The notes below the pieces were generated by a model. That model made no database searches and was not told the origin of the DNA. It saw only the letters and a list, made by a program, of their open reading frames with translations. From Smittium culicis (taxonomy: Eukaryota; Kickxellomycota; Harpellomycetes; Harpellales; Legeriomycetaceae): a DNA stretch of 20,866 nucleotides. The first letter of the stretch is position 1. Every line of letters starts with the position of its first letter. Made by a program: the position numbers and the translations under genes. The DNA is taken from the NCBI GenBank assembly GCA_001970855.1, contig LSSN01000416.1:4294-25159 (forward strand), read 5' to 3'. Positions 1 through 11,833 of this stretch are shown here, piece after piece.

Positions 1-737
1 AGATAATCAACACCGGCTTGAATGCGCCAATAATACTCTAGATTACGCAAAAGAGGGTGTTTGTGAATGAACTTTGAAAAAAATCTACGAATTTAAAGAA
101 AATGTTATGTATTTATCTCGTAACAAAAATAGGTTTTGCAGTGTTATTGAAATAAAACTGATATTAAATATGTAATCATATTAATACACGATTATAAGTT
201 TAAATACCTTGACATTATCCTAAAGCTCGTGCTGTTTCCATGAACATACATATTTTTATTTTCATCGATGTTTTCTTTGAATTTATTTAGATCTATGAAA
301 TCAGGCATTTCCCACATATACTTTGGTATTACTCCAAAGTATATAGGAGCTTTTGTCATAGTTTGAACGTGTTTTTTGAACTGATTCGTAAACTCTTTAT
401 CATTTAAGAATATATAAGGATATCCATACTTAGAATTAAAAACATCTTCAATGCTTCGTATAGTCCCTTTCATAGCATCATGATCTTCATTCCGCACTAC
501 CATCACAAACGCACCTTTGGTGATTCTGTTTTTATTACCAGTACTATTATTCCAGTTATCATACGGAGCTTTGATACTGTCGTAAGGCTGAGTTTCGATG
601 TCATTATCGGGATATTGGATTACCTTATCAACTTCATTTATCCAGCTTTTATGGGTAGATTTTACATACAAGTATGCAAATGTCAAAATCGTAACATACA
701 AAACTATTGTAAAAAATCTTTTAGCTCTCGGATTCAT
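1..737 (-). CDS. GT15 (Kre2/Mnt1/Ktr family) alpha-1,2-mannosyltransferase, 5' part only
   Basis: Golgi type II membrane enzyme that adds alpha-1,2-mannose from GDP-mannose to O- and N-linked glycans. Exon 1 is 737-208 and exon 2 is 84-1, running off the window; the intron is 207-85 (GTATTT...TAG, phase 2). The first ATG, at 737, gives a short basic cytosolic tail (MNPRAKR) followed by one hydrophobic signal-anchor at about residues 8-28. A stem region comes next, then the GT15 domain start: AFVMVVRNEDHDAMKGTIRS, YPYIFLNDKEF and YGVIPK-like segments. Joining exon 2 yields FIHKHPLLRNLEYYWRIQAG, which is the conserved continuation in this family and confirms the splice. The catalytic C-terminal two-thirds lie outside the window, so the exact paralogue cannot be named. 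An upstream in-frame TTG at 752 is less likely as a start than the ATG. Confidence 0.9.
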
Positions 738-1644
738 ATTTTTTAAAACCAATCTACACCTTTATTATATTTATATAGATCGAATTTGGATTTATGCTAC
801 AAGGTTCGGCTTGAGAAGTGTAACTTGGCACTAGTAAAAAATGCTAATAGAGAAATTAGTATTTTAATGGAAATGCAGATAGTTTATATTTTTTACAGGT
901 TTATGTAGATGGTAATGAATCTGTGATAAAAGGTGAAGAAAAGGAACAATGTAAAAGTTAAAAATAAATGCTGTTTTATTTACAATTCAAATCATTTTCA
1001 AAATTGTTTTTAAACAATGTAAAATTTAACCAGGCTTTTTTTTTTTTTTTCACGAGAAATTTATTTATACACTAAATTTAACCAGACAATAAAATAAATG
1101 AATAAAGGAAAAATAGTTAAAAAAAGCTTTTAACTGGCCAGTAAATGCTCAATGCAAATAAAATCAGTAGTTTAAGCTCTATTTACACCAATGAAAACCA
1201 ATAACTATACTGAATGAAATTACTCAATACTTGGTAATTAAAAAAAACAATTTAAAAAGAGTACCTGATATAATATTAGTATCGTTAAAATACTGCCGCC
1301 TAAACTAAACTTTGATTCTTATTAAATGTGAGTGTAAATGGAAAACAAGTAATCATTTTCATTAAAATGCATAAATTCAAAATAATCTATAGCTTATATC
1401 AAAGATCCTGTCGATACAAATAATCAAATAATTATCATAAAAAGAAGTTGTTCTATAAAATAAACAGCTGCTAATGATTTAGAAAAAATAAATTATATAC
1501 ATAGTTAGGCCATGCTTAAAAAATGTATGCCACAATTTAAAGTATAAATAGAGCGTTTAAAAGGACTTTATATATAGCATAGGGGGTGGCTTTTTTTTTA
1601 GATCCTTAATGCGTTTAAAAGATGAACTTGTATTTAACATTATG
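738..1644. other. Intergenic region: 3' flank of BUD13 and promoter of the GT15 gene
   Basis: No open frame with coding character is seen. The stretch is strongly AT-rich, with a run of 16 T at about 1024-1039 and a short G-rich patch (agggggtgg) near 1578. It should hold the BUD13 polyadenylation site and the promoter of the minus-strand mannosyltransferase. No tRNA or other RNA gene was recognised. Confidence 0.6.
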
Positions 1645-3113
1645 CTACCAGTCTCTAATTCCGTGCATGAATTTATCCGACTTCATTTGGGCAGCTTTGC
1701 TTTTTGAAATAAATAATTGCTCTTCAAAACCGTTTGATCGATCTAAAATTTACGATAAAATAGAGTAAAGCATTATTCAATATAAAGTAGAAAAGTAAAA
1801 TAGAAAAGAATAAAAATGTTAATTTTTTTTTAGTAGATAGGAACCAGAGAGTTTAATCAAAATATATGATAAAATGCTTACTGACACCATCCCATCTATA
1901 TCCAGGCTTGATTCCAAACCTGTTAGGAAACAGTATTGGGCCTCTGTACTCAGGGAAGGTAGTATTCTTAGATGACGATTCAGAGTTATTATAGTTTTTA
2001 GAGTTACGATCTTGACTGTCCTCATTGAACATTTCTTTATTGGCATTGTGTTTAGAAGAGACTGATTTATAGCTAGGGTTCTGTTGAAGCGAATACTCGT
2101 CGCGGCTAATAGAAAAAGGTTCGCTCTTTTTTTGTTCTAGTAATTCATGTTGTTTTAAACGTTCTCTTCTTTGAACTAGACCTTTTCCCCACTCTTTTTC
2201 TTTTTTAATTTGATCTTTTTTTGCTTGTATTTGATCTAGTGCTTTTTGTCTTTCAGCTTCAATATCTATTTTTTTCATAGTTTTTGAATCACGATATACA
2301 GTTCCAGGAATGCTGTTGTTTTTCGAATTGCTTTCGCTTTTTAATATAGAAGCTTTATGCTCTTTTATTTTTTTTTGTAATTCCAAATCTTTTTGCATAT
2401 CTTTTGCTGATACAAGCCCATATCTTCTTGCATCTTTTGCTTCGACTACTAAACTAGCCAGTTTACTTTCGTTGAGATCGCTAAATTTTTTATTTTTCTC
2501 CGCTGTACGGTGTAATTCTTCAATTTGTTCTCGATACCTTTTTTTGTTTTCAAAATCTAAAGATTGTATTGATTTGGTGAATAAGTAAATAAATAAAAAA
2601 TTGTTAATAAAGGTCAGTAAAAAACAGTAAATACCTTTCATAGCAACATTTTTCGCTTCAACAAGTAGATCTAGGCCTTCAGCAATTTTAGGAAGTTCTT
2701 CATTTGTTGTGGCTTCCTCTTCAAATTCGAAAATAGTAGTTTTAGCTGCAGATTCTTTTATAGGTTTTGTCTGTATACTGCTCCATGAATTTTTGACAAA
2801 TTGAGATTTACTCTTAGTCTCAGCGTCTGAAATAATAATAAAAAAGGACGAAAAAAAATAAATTCAAATTTCGAAGGAATAAAAATTAAACTTTTAAGCT
2901 TAAACACTAGTTTTTAAAACAAAATAAGCTGAAAATACCTTGAATGATTTTTATGCTCTTTTTTTTGTTTGAAGGAGCTTCGAAGTCGAATTGATCCTCA
3001 TCGATTATTTTCGTGCCAACACTAGGGTAACTTGATTTCGCAGTTTTTTTACTGGATTTAGATTTGCTAGCACTTCCATAATTTGCCTTCAAGTAGTCCT
3101 GCAGAGAGCTCAT
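1645..3113 (-). CDS. BUD13: BUD13/Cwc26, RES-complex pre-mRNA splicing factor
   Basis: Bud13 is a nuclear subunit of the RES (retention and splicing) complex with Snu17/Ist3 and Pml1; it binds the activated spliceosome and keeps unspliced pre-mRNA in the nucleus. Four exons: 3113-2939, 2826-2635, 2556-1882 and 1742-1645, all joined in phase 1, giving 1140 nt and 379 residues. The start MSSLQDYLKANYG matches the family N-terminus. The middle has the LVSAKDMQK segment (about 171-178), PGTVYRDSKT (206-215) and WGKGLVQ (about 242). The C-terminal hallmark PNRFGIKPGYRWDGV runs over residues 333-347. The last junction completes NRSNGFE (348-354), as in known Bud13 proteins, which validates the final intron 1881-1743. 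The stop is TAG. The linker is Ser/Asn-rich and low in complexity. It is head to head with REX4. Intron 2 (2634-2557) is 78 bp with no in-frame stop and encodes an improbable hydrophobic stretch if retained. Confidence 0.93.
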
Positions 3114-3664
3114 TATTGTTTTTATTTTTTTTAATTTAATTTGTTGTACTATCAAAGAAGAAGCAAAGAAATTTAACTCAATTTCTTATATTTGGTTATT
3201 TTTCATTCGGAGGCAAATTATTTGAATTGACGTCTATTATTCGCGTTGAATATAGAGCTACTGAAAACTTACTTGCTGGTTCTGATTATCGCTAATTTAA
3301 TTCGTAAATTTATAATAAATTATAGCAAATAGCTGAGGACGAATTTAAGAGCCAATACATTGTCAGCATTACCTTTAAAAAAGAAATTTCCAAAAAAAAG
3401 ATTTAATTTGATGTAAAAAAGAGGGAAAAAATAATTAAAATCGATCTAGCTATAAAAAAATTTTCTTATAAGAATAATTTAGCATTTTTGAAAAAAGGGG
3501 ATCAGTTTCCCATTTCCTCTTACATCTCATATAGAATACTCCTTATCCCCCATTCATATCCGCCCAATCCATAATTTCTATTGAAAGTTCAATCATAAAA
3601 TTCGTTTTTACTGATTCAAAATTTTAAAAAGGATAATAAAGCAGAAATAATATATAAATTAATC
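3114..3664. promoter_or_regulatory. Shared divergent promoter region of BUD13 (minus) and REX4 (plus)
   Basis: This 551-bp gap separates two head-to-head starts, ATG at 3113 (minus) and ATG at 3665 (plus). It is AT-rich with poly-A and poly-T runs and a short C-rich patch near 3536-3570. I see no clear TATA box at a useful distance for both genes and no coding frame. Any coordinated control of the two genes is inference from the arrangement only. Confidence 0.5.
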
Positions 3665-5112
3665 ATGGAAAACTGGAAGCAGTTACAAGAGGTAGACTTA
3701 ATTTTCAAAAATTCTTCTATTATTTCGATTAATATTTATTAAATACATTATAAAACCTTATACCCGACAAATTGTATGATTCAACACGTTTTTTATTTCT
3801 ATTTCTAATAGAAATTCAAGAAGGAGAAAAAAGCCTCAAAGAAGGACTCAAGTTCTAAATCATCGAAAAAAGAGGATAAAACCAAAAAAAGAAAATCAGA
3901 AGATTCCCAAGATGATTCGTAAAAAATTTTTAATGCTTTCATAATATTTCCTTACCCTTTCTTATTTAACCGCAATATTATATTATTTTTAGTGTCTTAA
4001 AACCAAAAAAAGCCAAGAGCTCTAGCTCATCAGAAAAAGATAAATCTAGTAAAGACGAAAAATCAAGCAAAAAAGATAAATCAAGCAAAAAAGATAAATC
4101 GAGTAAAAAAGACAAATCAAGCAAAAAAGATAAATCGGAAAAAGATAAATCCAGCAAAAAGGATAAGTCAAGTAAAAGTGAAAAAACTAATTCTAACTCT
4201 TCGAAATCTAGTGAGCCTGAAGGAGAATTAAAAAACGAATACCGACTTGAATTAGACCTACAAAAGAGAAAAACTGGTTTCAATGATGATTACGTTTTCG
4301 AAAAAATCATCGGAAGCGGCGATAATGCACCTAAATCACCTAAAGAATGGTTTATAGCGCTTGCTAAAGCTGAACAATACATGAAGCTTTCCAGTGTAAA
4401 AAAAAGAGTTTTAAACGAAGGATACAACCCTGAAAATGATCATAATGGCCAACTTGCTGAATTTATCAAAAATCCTGATAAATTCCATTTATCTGAGCAC
4501 CTCACTCCAATCGAAAAACAAAAAGCTATAGGAAATTACTTAGCAATTGATTGCGAGATGGTTGGATGTGGGTTCAAAGGCCGAAGAAGCGTATTAGCTA
4601 GGGTATCTATAGTTAATTTCAATGGAATGACGATTATGGACCTGTACGCAAAACCAGAAGAGCCTGTCGTTGATTATAGAACTTGGGTGAGCGGAATTCG
4701 CCCTTCTGATTTGGAAAATGCAGAAAGCTTTTCTGTAGTCCAAGCAAAAGTCAAAGAACTCATAAAAGATCGTATCCTTATCGGGCATGCAATCCACAAC
4801 GATCTTGAAGCTTTAAAGCTGCGACATCATCCCGATTTCATTAGAGACACAACAACTTACACCCCGTTTAGAGATCATGTTAACGGCGGAACTCCAGGCC
4901 TTAGAAAGTTATCACAAGTAGAACTTGGATTAGCTATTCAACAAGGCGAACATTCCTCTGTAATTGATGCCCAAATTACAATGCTCTTGTTCAGAAAAGT
5001 TCGTGCCAAATGGAATAACCTTATTAAGAAAAAGCAAAAGGCAAAATCCAAAAGAGTAGAACGTGGCATTAAGAAAGCTGCTTACAGACAAAAGTTTGCA
5101 AAAAAAGATTAA
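3665..5112 (+). CDS. REX4: REX4-like DEDDh 3'-5' exonuclease
   Basis: Rex4 is a nuclear/nucleolar RNA exonuclease of the RNase T/DEDDh superfamily linked to pre-rRNA processing. Three exons: 3665-3691, 3812-3918 and 3993-5112, 1254 nt, 417 residues. The nine-residue first exon (MENWKQLQE) matches the NWKxL start of this family; reading on past 3691 soon hits a stop, so intron 3692-3811 is needed. The N-terminal ~110 residues are extremely Lys/Ser-rich with KKDKSS repeats, probably a nucleolar-targeting tail. The exonuclease domain spans about residues 225-385: AIDCEMVG (D231, E233), GHAIHNDLEAL (D315) and HSSVIDAQ (H365, D370), so all five DEDDh residues are present. RSVLARVSIVN and IRDT are also typical. 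HSSVIDA replaces the usual HSSVEDA, which leaves the catalytic positions intact. A basic C-terminal tail follows. The in-frame ATG at 4381 is internal (residue 175) and is not the real start. Confidence 0.92.
4033..4173 (+). repeat. Tandem 18-bp repeats coding for KKDKSS in REX4
   Basis: The exon 3 sequence repeats an 18-nt unit (agcaaaaaagataaatca and variants) about seven times. It encodes SSKKDKSSKKDKSS-type protein with one SEKDKS variant. Third-position differences between copies (tca/tcg, agc/agt, gat/gac) suggest selection on the peptide or an old expansion. The opposite strand is also open here (LLDLSF repeats), but only as a mirror of this repeat. Confidence 0.85.
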
Positions 5113-6031
5113 TAAAAAAAAATTCTCCAACTCTGTTTTCTAGATTTTTATTCGTGTAATTGATTAATATAAACCTTTTACTCCCTTCTCATTCTCCTTG
5201 TTTTAATTATGATTTTAATGTTAGATAAAATATAAAACGTTGTAATAAATTTTTTGGGTTTGAATTTTTATTTTTTTTTTTGTAATCCCTTTCAGGGACT
5301 CGTATTATTTAAAAAAAATTTAATAATATTGATTAGTAATATTTTTATATCAAACATTCTTTTTGGTAATGAAATTTTTATGGTGATGCGTAATCTATTT
5401 TAGCTGTTTATTTAACTATAATAGATTTATTTGCTTGATTCCAGAATACGAAAAGTGGCTCTAAAATATACAGAAAAGGATAATAAAATGCTTTGGAGGT
5501 TAAATATTTTTGCTATCAATGCAAATTCTCCAATCCCACTCCCCCTGTAAATTATACAATCAATAATTCAAAGTCTATAGTTTTGAATATCAGAGATTAT
5601 TTCGAGGAGCAAGACTTTTTATAATAAAACTTTCTTACTGACTAGCTATACATATTTTTAAATCACATTAGTGCATAGAATTTAATAAAATTACTGGCGC
5701 TATCAATAGTTTTATCTATTCAATATGGGAAATTAAGATTTCATAGTATAAAAGTTCCGCTTCAGCAAAGAATATGCTATATAAATCTTTTTTTTATATC
5801 TCAAACTCAATGAAAGGCAAATAGTTTTTGCGCGTGCAATATAAACATCAATATAAAAAAAATCAATAAAAAAAATAAAGAACTATAGTTTTAAGGATCG
5901 AATTTCTAAAAATAATAATTACTAAGATTTATGTTTTTTTTTTGGGTTTATTTTTCAAGACCAGCAAATAATTAATTAATCTAATGAAAAATACTGTAGT
6001 AAAATAGCTGCAAAATAATAGAAAATTCGAT
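5113..6031. other. Intergenic region between convergent REX4 and IRE1
   Basis: This tail-to-tail gap should hold both polyadenylation sites. An AATAAA overlaps the REX4 stop region at 5111-5116, and TTTATT (AATAAA on the minus strand) lies at about 5946-5951 below the IRE1 stop. There are several poly-A/poly-T runs and a tiny palindrome (tccctttcaggga, near 5286-5298). No coding frame or RNA gene was recognised. Confidence 0.5.
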
Positions 6032-9000
6032 CTATGAAGGCACAGAGAAATATTGACTAAAGAGCGAGTCGTTTCTGATACTATCATTTTCGAGCACAAA
6101 GTAGTAACAATGCAAAAGTAAATTTGGGAATCGCGATTCGAAATACCTGCAGAATCCTTCGGGAACGGGTCCAAGTGAATTTTGTAAATCAATGTCCAGG
6201 TCCTGGTAGTGATGTTTCTTGTTTCGAATAACTCGTAGCAAATCGCGGAGTTTGTAAAAGTTATATTTCCTGAAGCTGCCAAGGTCATTCCGGAGGTGGC
6301 GGTCGAGTTTCTTGTCCCAGCCAAGAGGACCAACGCGCGACCAGCCTGCACCGGCTTCAGCGTCAGTTTTTGTTTCTAGTACGTACTCACTATGCATTTC
6401 AAACTCGTCTAGGATTAGCTTGGCTCTCTTTACTTCCTCTGGCTCCTCTTTTTCAGTATCTTCGAAGTTATCAGAGTTGGAACAGTTATTTTTATTTTGA
6501 AAATTTTTTGTGTTAGGTGTCAAGTTAGCTTTTTTGTTTGGATTTTGGCCTTTTTGTTTCTTTTTATTATTTCCTTTAGTAGATTCATTTTTATTAGCTG
6601 AGTTTTCGTTATTTTTCGCTGGAACAGTAGTTACTGCCTTTAAGAATTTGGCATGCGACTCTAATTTGTCAGAGACGTCCTGGATGAAAAGTAGCCTTTT
6701 AGAAGCTGACCAAAAATATGGGTGAACAAGTATACTTGTAGTTGATGGGCGGAATTTAGGGTTACGCTGTATCATATGCGCAATCAAATCTCTAGCTTCA
6801 ATACTACTTTCAATTACTGTTGTTGAACGATCGACTCCGCTTGAGCCTCTTTCACCAAATCTGTTATTATAGCTACTTTGGTAGGTAGTATTAATGAAGC
6901 TCATCTCTTCAAGTAGGGATAAGTCAAACTTATTGTCAAGAATATTTTGTTCACGGGAGTATCTGTCACCAAACGGGTGATTTCCTTGAGTTAAAAAGTA
7001 ATAGTATACACAGCCTAATGAAAATATATCCATTTTTCTAGTCATTTTACGACCTAAAGCATTATTACAAATATTTTCTGTAGATAGACTGCCGGAGAGA
7101 CCGTATGAATCATTACTATACAAGTTTTCAGCCTGATTTTCGTTATGAGGACCAAGCTCATAAGAGTTTCCTGCGGAAATGTCTTCGCTAATAGGTATAG
7201 TTTTCTCATTGTAATCTTTCAAATTTACAGCGGCTCCGCGGCTTGTGTAAGGACTGACTTCATCAATAGAGAGATCACTTATAACGGTTGTACCAGACGA
7301 GTTTTTTTGGCAGGTGCTATCGCTGCTATTTTGGAAGTTGGGACTGATTTTAGAATTTTGGCTGTCAACTGCAGAGTTTTTAGGACTGATATTATAGTAT
7401 ATACTTTTTGCAGGCACGTTGTCCTCGAAGCATTCAGGAGCACGCCAGCCTATAGTACCACCTGCACCGTGCAGGACAGGATTTCCATTATTGTTACCGG
7501 GCGATTTAAACTGAATTGTGTTAAAAAACGAACTTTCTTCGCCCTGTAATACTCTACTAAGACCAAAATCACTTATAACAACCCTAGGCTCGCCAGAAAT
7601 ATTTTCAATGTCCAAGTCTGAGAAAGGGTTGAAAAATTTAGGGCCTGGATCTATTTTTGGATCAGCAGGACTAGCTTGCGCCCCGTTATTAAACCCATTA
7701 GTATTTTTATATGCTGATCTAGATTTCATGTTTTTAATGTGGTTAACTGGGAGCGCTAGTAAAATGTTTTGAGGTTTTATGTCTCTATGAACCAGCTTCA
7801 TCTGGTGGAGATGGTGTAAACCCATAGCTAGCTGGTATAGCACTCGTTTTGGGCTGATTTTAGATAAGAGGTCATAAGCTGATTTTGAGTTATCTCTTGA
7901 CTGCCTTTTGGAGAAAAAGTCTAGATTTTGGTAATTTATTGCGTCGTATAGTGATCCAGCACATAACTCTAATGCAATGAACAAGAAATTTTTGCTCATC
8001 TCTGAGCAAAAATATCTTATAACATTAGCATGAGTGTCAGCTTCTTGAAGAATACGTACTTCAAGAGTAGCAGAGCTATAAAAATCTAACAATAGTCTTT
8101 TAACAGCAACTGGTCTTCCTTCGAAGCTGCCCAAATAAACTACGGTGCCATGACTTCCATATCCTACTACTTCGTCTGATAACTCTAAAGAATTAAAAGT
8201 GTTTCGCATTTGGTTAGGCGGTTCCTGCGTTTTGGTGGAAACTTGGCTGCTTTCATCAATGCTACTTTCAGCATTCGCATTTTTAGTGTTTTCTTCGCCC
8301 TGATCGGTTTCAGAATTGTTAATGCTAATCTGAGGAATACCAAATGCACTACTTTCATCGATACACTCGTTATTAGTAATGATACTAGTTTCAGAAGGCT
8401 TGGAACTAGAATCATTTTCTGAAGAAACCTTAGCGGTTTTATTTGAGTTTATTGCTTGAAGATTAAGAAGATTTTCGCTAGGAAGGTTTTCAACTTCTTT
8501 ATTTAATGTTACTTTATCTTGGTCAGGCATAGTATTTACGCTATCAGATACCTGTGAAGCTATGCTATCTAAGGCACTCTCATCGTCTGGAGAATTAATT
8601 TCAGAGACATTGGTTTTTTCTGGTGAGGTATTTTCTAAATTATCAGGTTCTTTCTGGGGCTCATTAGTGTCAGTATATAAGTTATTAGTTATTTCATCAG
8701 TATTAAGGTTAATATCGGTAGAAGGTAGAATGCTCTCGAGATTGTTAGCTCCAAAAATATTAGGCACTTTATTCTTAATAAAGTTCCGATTAAAAGTGAA
8801 TATGATGGAATTAAAAATTTCAGGTTTATCTAAGTATCTACCAGGAAGAGCGCGGTAATAAACGCTTAGTTCAGCTGTGCTAGAATCCTCAGCGTTTAAT
8901 GGTTTTGGATCAAGTTCAAGTTCAAGTTCAGGATCCTGGATTTTGATTAAGCCTAGTGGAATATGAGCCGTAAAAATAGTAGAGGCAACTAAAAGGGCCA

Positions 9001-11833
9001 TATAGGCGAAAAGCGAAATAATTGAGTAAATCAGTTTTAAGTATTTAATGATTTTGAAGATAAAGCTATGATTTTGTTTGGTTGAAATCTCCAAGATTTT
9101 CTCATTTTTAGAAACCTGGTCCAAGTGCGCTAATGTGGAATTTGCATGAGTGACAGTGGTGTCATCTTTTAAGTGAATTTGTTTGGGGTTGTTAGAAGAA
9201 TGTAAAAATGGTGAGTTTATAATTGGGCCATTTGGGCGATCGGGTCCAACGTTTTCATAGTAATTATTTTTGGGGTAAGTGCCTGGCTTTATATAATCTC
9301 TGCTAGGATTATTATTTTGTATGGGGGTGTTCAATAAGTTAGAAGCGTTTGGGGGGTCGAATATATCGTTAAGAAGCTTTTTCTTATAAAAGTTTGATTC
9401 ATAACTATCATTTGAGTCAGAAATTCCTAGGTAATAGTTGATATATTGCTTTTCGAGCGGCGATTTCTGGAGTAGCGAAACGTCGCTTGAGGAGTACCGG
9501 TGTAGGCCGATCAAGCACATGGGGTAGTCGCTATCTTTCTTGCAGGAACAAGTGGTAGTAGACCCGTCGTAAATATTTTCGCCATAGTAAATACTTAGTT
9601 CATTAGAAGTCGAGGCTGAGCTTGATTCGGTTTTAAAGTCGATAAAATCAAAGTTGAATTTTCTTGGCAGCGAAACGTCTGTTGAACGAAAGCTAGAAGT
9701 GACACCTCTAACGAGCTTTTCCAAAAAAGATTTGCTAATAATAGGAAAAAGCTCGCTTGATAATGCGTACAGACTATCGTTAAGTTTACCTACGTGTGCG
9801 TGTTGGAAAGTATTCTCGTTATATTCATCTTTATCAAAACCGGGAGCTCCATTTTTTGGAGAATCATTGTATCTATTATACTCAAAGTTAGAGTCATAAT
9901 TCCCATTATTTTGATCAGAATTGGATTTATTGTTTGAAACATTATTCTCCCATAACCCATCTCTTAACCACTCGAGTAAAGGTATAAGACCCGAGGGAGT
10001 TGATATAGAGTTTAGATCAAGAGGGTTGTAGTTATAAAAAGTGGGGGTACCGTTATTTATTCCTTTAAAGTTGAGGTATATCTTGTCGAAATTATTAAGC
10101 GGATCAGGTATTAGGATTACACCATTAGTTTCTACCATGTTTATAATTTTATTTTGGATGTAGAGCCTTTCTTGCTGTTTTGCAGGGCTTAGCTCTCTTT
10201 TTTGAATCATCAATTTCCAATCTTGTGAGGTTTCGGAGTGACCATTGGGCGAATCGAATTTAATTTTGCTAGCTCGTTTTTTATTCAAGCTGGCATTATT
10301 TTGGGTGACATTAAAAATATCAAATATAGTGGTGGCGGTTGAGTTAAGGGATGTTATCCATAAAGGAAGGCCATCGCTTGCGCGCAATAGGGTGACATGA
10401 CCATCAGCAGTAATAGCGATTTTTGTTTGATGGCCAACGTTGATGCTTTTTGAGCCTGGTGTAGTTTCAGAGTTTATCAGAATCTCAGCCATGGCCATAG
10501 ATAAGTCAAATTTACTGTTAGTTCTAGTTGTTTCAATTTTTTTGTAGCCGAGATCCCATTCTAGGCTAACGGTATCAGATTTTGGGTCGAAGGAGGAACT
10601 AAAATCAGTATCTTCAGAGGAGTCTGAATATATCTTGACTTTAAATGATGTTTCAGATATCTGGAACGAGTTTCTTTGGTCAACATATGATGACTTTTTG
10701 TAGCTGGGATTTGAGTTGAATCCCAAAGAGTCGACATCAATGATAGATGTTATGTTTCCAGAGAAGGTGTCGATATTAAGAAAACGGGTAAGTTTGTTTC
10801 CGAAGAATAGTTTGTCGAGAGATTTGACAGGGGAAAAGGTGACAAGGTCTTGAATAGTTAGAGGTAGCTTTAGAAGCTTTTTTTCGGTATCAAACATGTA
10901 TAGCCTTCCACTTTCAGAAGGCTCTGCGATGAACCAGGCGGAGGCTCGGTCTTTCGGACCAGCTTTAGGGTAGTTTTTGCTGGATAGTTTTCTTCTTTTG
11001 CAGATATTATTTATCCATTCAGTCTTTATACATTTTTTAGCTTCGGAATCGTTTATCCATTCAAAACCATCATTAAATGTCCATTTATCGTCTTTATTTT
11101 CATAAAACTCAAGTTCATCGCCAAAATTCAAAGGAATATTATCAGTAGAGTGATATTGGTTGTTATCGTCGCTCGTTTCAGGAGCGCCTAGATCGGAGTA
11201 TTTGTCTGAGCGGGCATAAATAATGTGACCGTCCCAAGGATTTATTTTATTTGTGCTGAAAATATTTTTTTGAGACCATAGGATTCTTCCTGTTGAGCGG
11301 CATAGACCGTGTATTGTTCCATCAACAGTGACGACTAAAATTACATTAATTAATTTGACATATTTTAGAGAGTTTATCAAATCGAAGGCTTTGTCAGAAT
11401 TTAAATTTCGTTTAACTGAAACACTTCTTTCGATTGGGCTGGAACTTTCGATAATTTTTGATGATGCATTATCTAAAAATTTTAAGAGCGAAGTACGAAT
11501 AATTATGAATTGAGTTTTTTTTTTTTCATTCGGCAAGAATTAATAGGTTCGCAGAATAATAGGTTTAGAAGGGGGGGAAGGGTGGTATATATATGAAAAA
11601 TCAAGAAGAAAAAGAAGTGTAAGAAATGCGAGAGAGTAAGGCATACCTTTATTTTTACTGTTGCGAGTATCGACATGTAAAACTTGCTTTCGATTTCCGC
11701 TTTTATATTTTATAGGGTTTGAATTTATATTTTGTAATGGGTTGTGTTTTGCCTTTGAGAAAATGAAGAGAATCGTGATGATGAGTAGGAAAGATAGGAA
11801 TCGTGCGAGGGGGATAGTAGTATTTAGTCTCAT
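6032..11833 (-). CDS. IRE1: IRE1, ER-stress sensor kinase/endoribonuclease
   Basis: Ire1 is an ER transmembrane protein: a luminal domain senses unfolded proteins, and the cytosolic kinase/KEN RNase starts HAC1/XBP1-type mRNA splicing in the unfolded protein response. Exons 11833-11647 and 11472-6032 (intron 11646-11473, phase 1) give 1875 residues. Exon 1 supplies the signal peptide (hydrophobic core RFLSFLLIITILFIFS). The luminal domain opens with VVTVDGTIHGL...TGRILW and has LPLTIQDLVTFSP. The transmembrane segment is about residues 871-897. An acidic Ser/Asn-rich linker leads to the kinase: GYGSHGTV (about 1168-1175), VAVK (K1187), HRD (1291-1293), DFG (1364-1366), GTIGWRAPE, then MDIFSLG (about 1542). 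The KEN nuclease keeps Y1799, R1812, N1813 and H1817 in RNKKHHY, and FPNLLLH. The protein is far longer than yeast Ire1 (1115 aa) because of low-complexity inserts in the linker, kinase and kinase-KEN junction. Both catalytic sites look intact. Confidence 0.97.

Noticed and set aside
480..834. Two plus-strand open frames over the start of the GT15 gene
   Set aside because: They are antisense to clear GT15 family sequence and overlap each other in different frames.
3978..4283. Minus-strand open frame made of LLDLSF repeats
   Set aside because: It is the mirror image of the KKDKSS repeat in REX4; repetition keeps both strands open.
6140..6152. CAG|GTATTT donor-like site near the IRE1 3' end
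   Set aside because: Reading straight through gives the conserved KEN segment RYFESRFPNLLLH, so no intron is used here.
7145..7549. 134-codon plus-strand open frame inside IRE1
   Set aside because: It is antisense to the strongly conserved IRE1 kinase region and has no family resemblance; it is a shadow of the coding strand.
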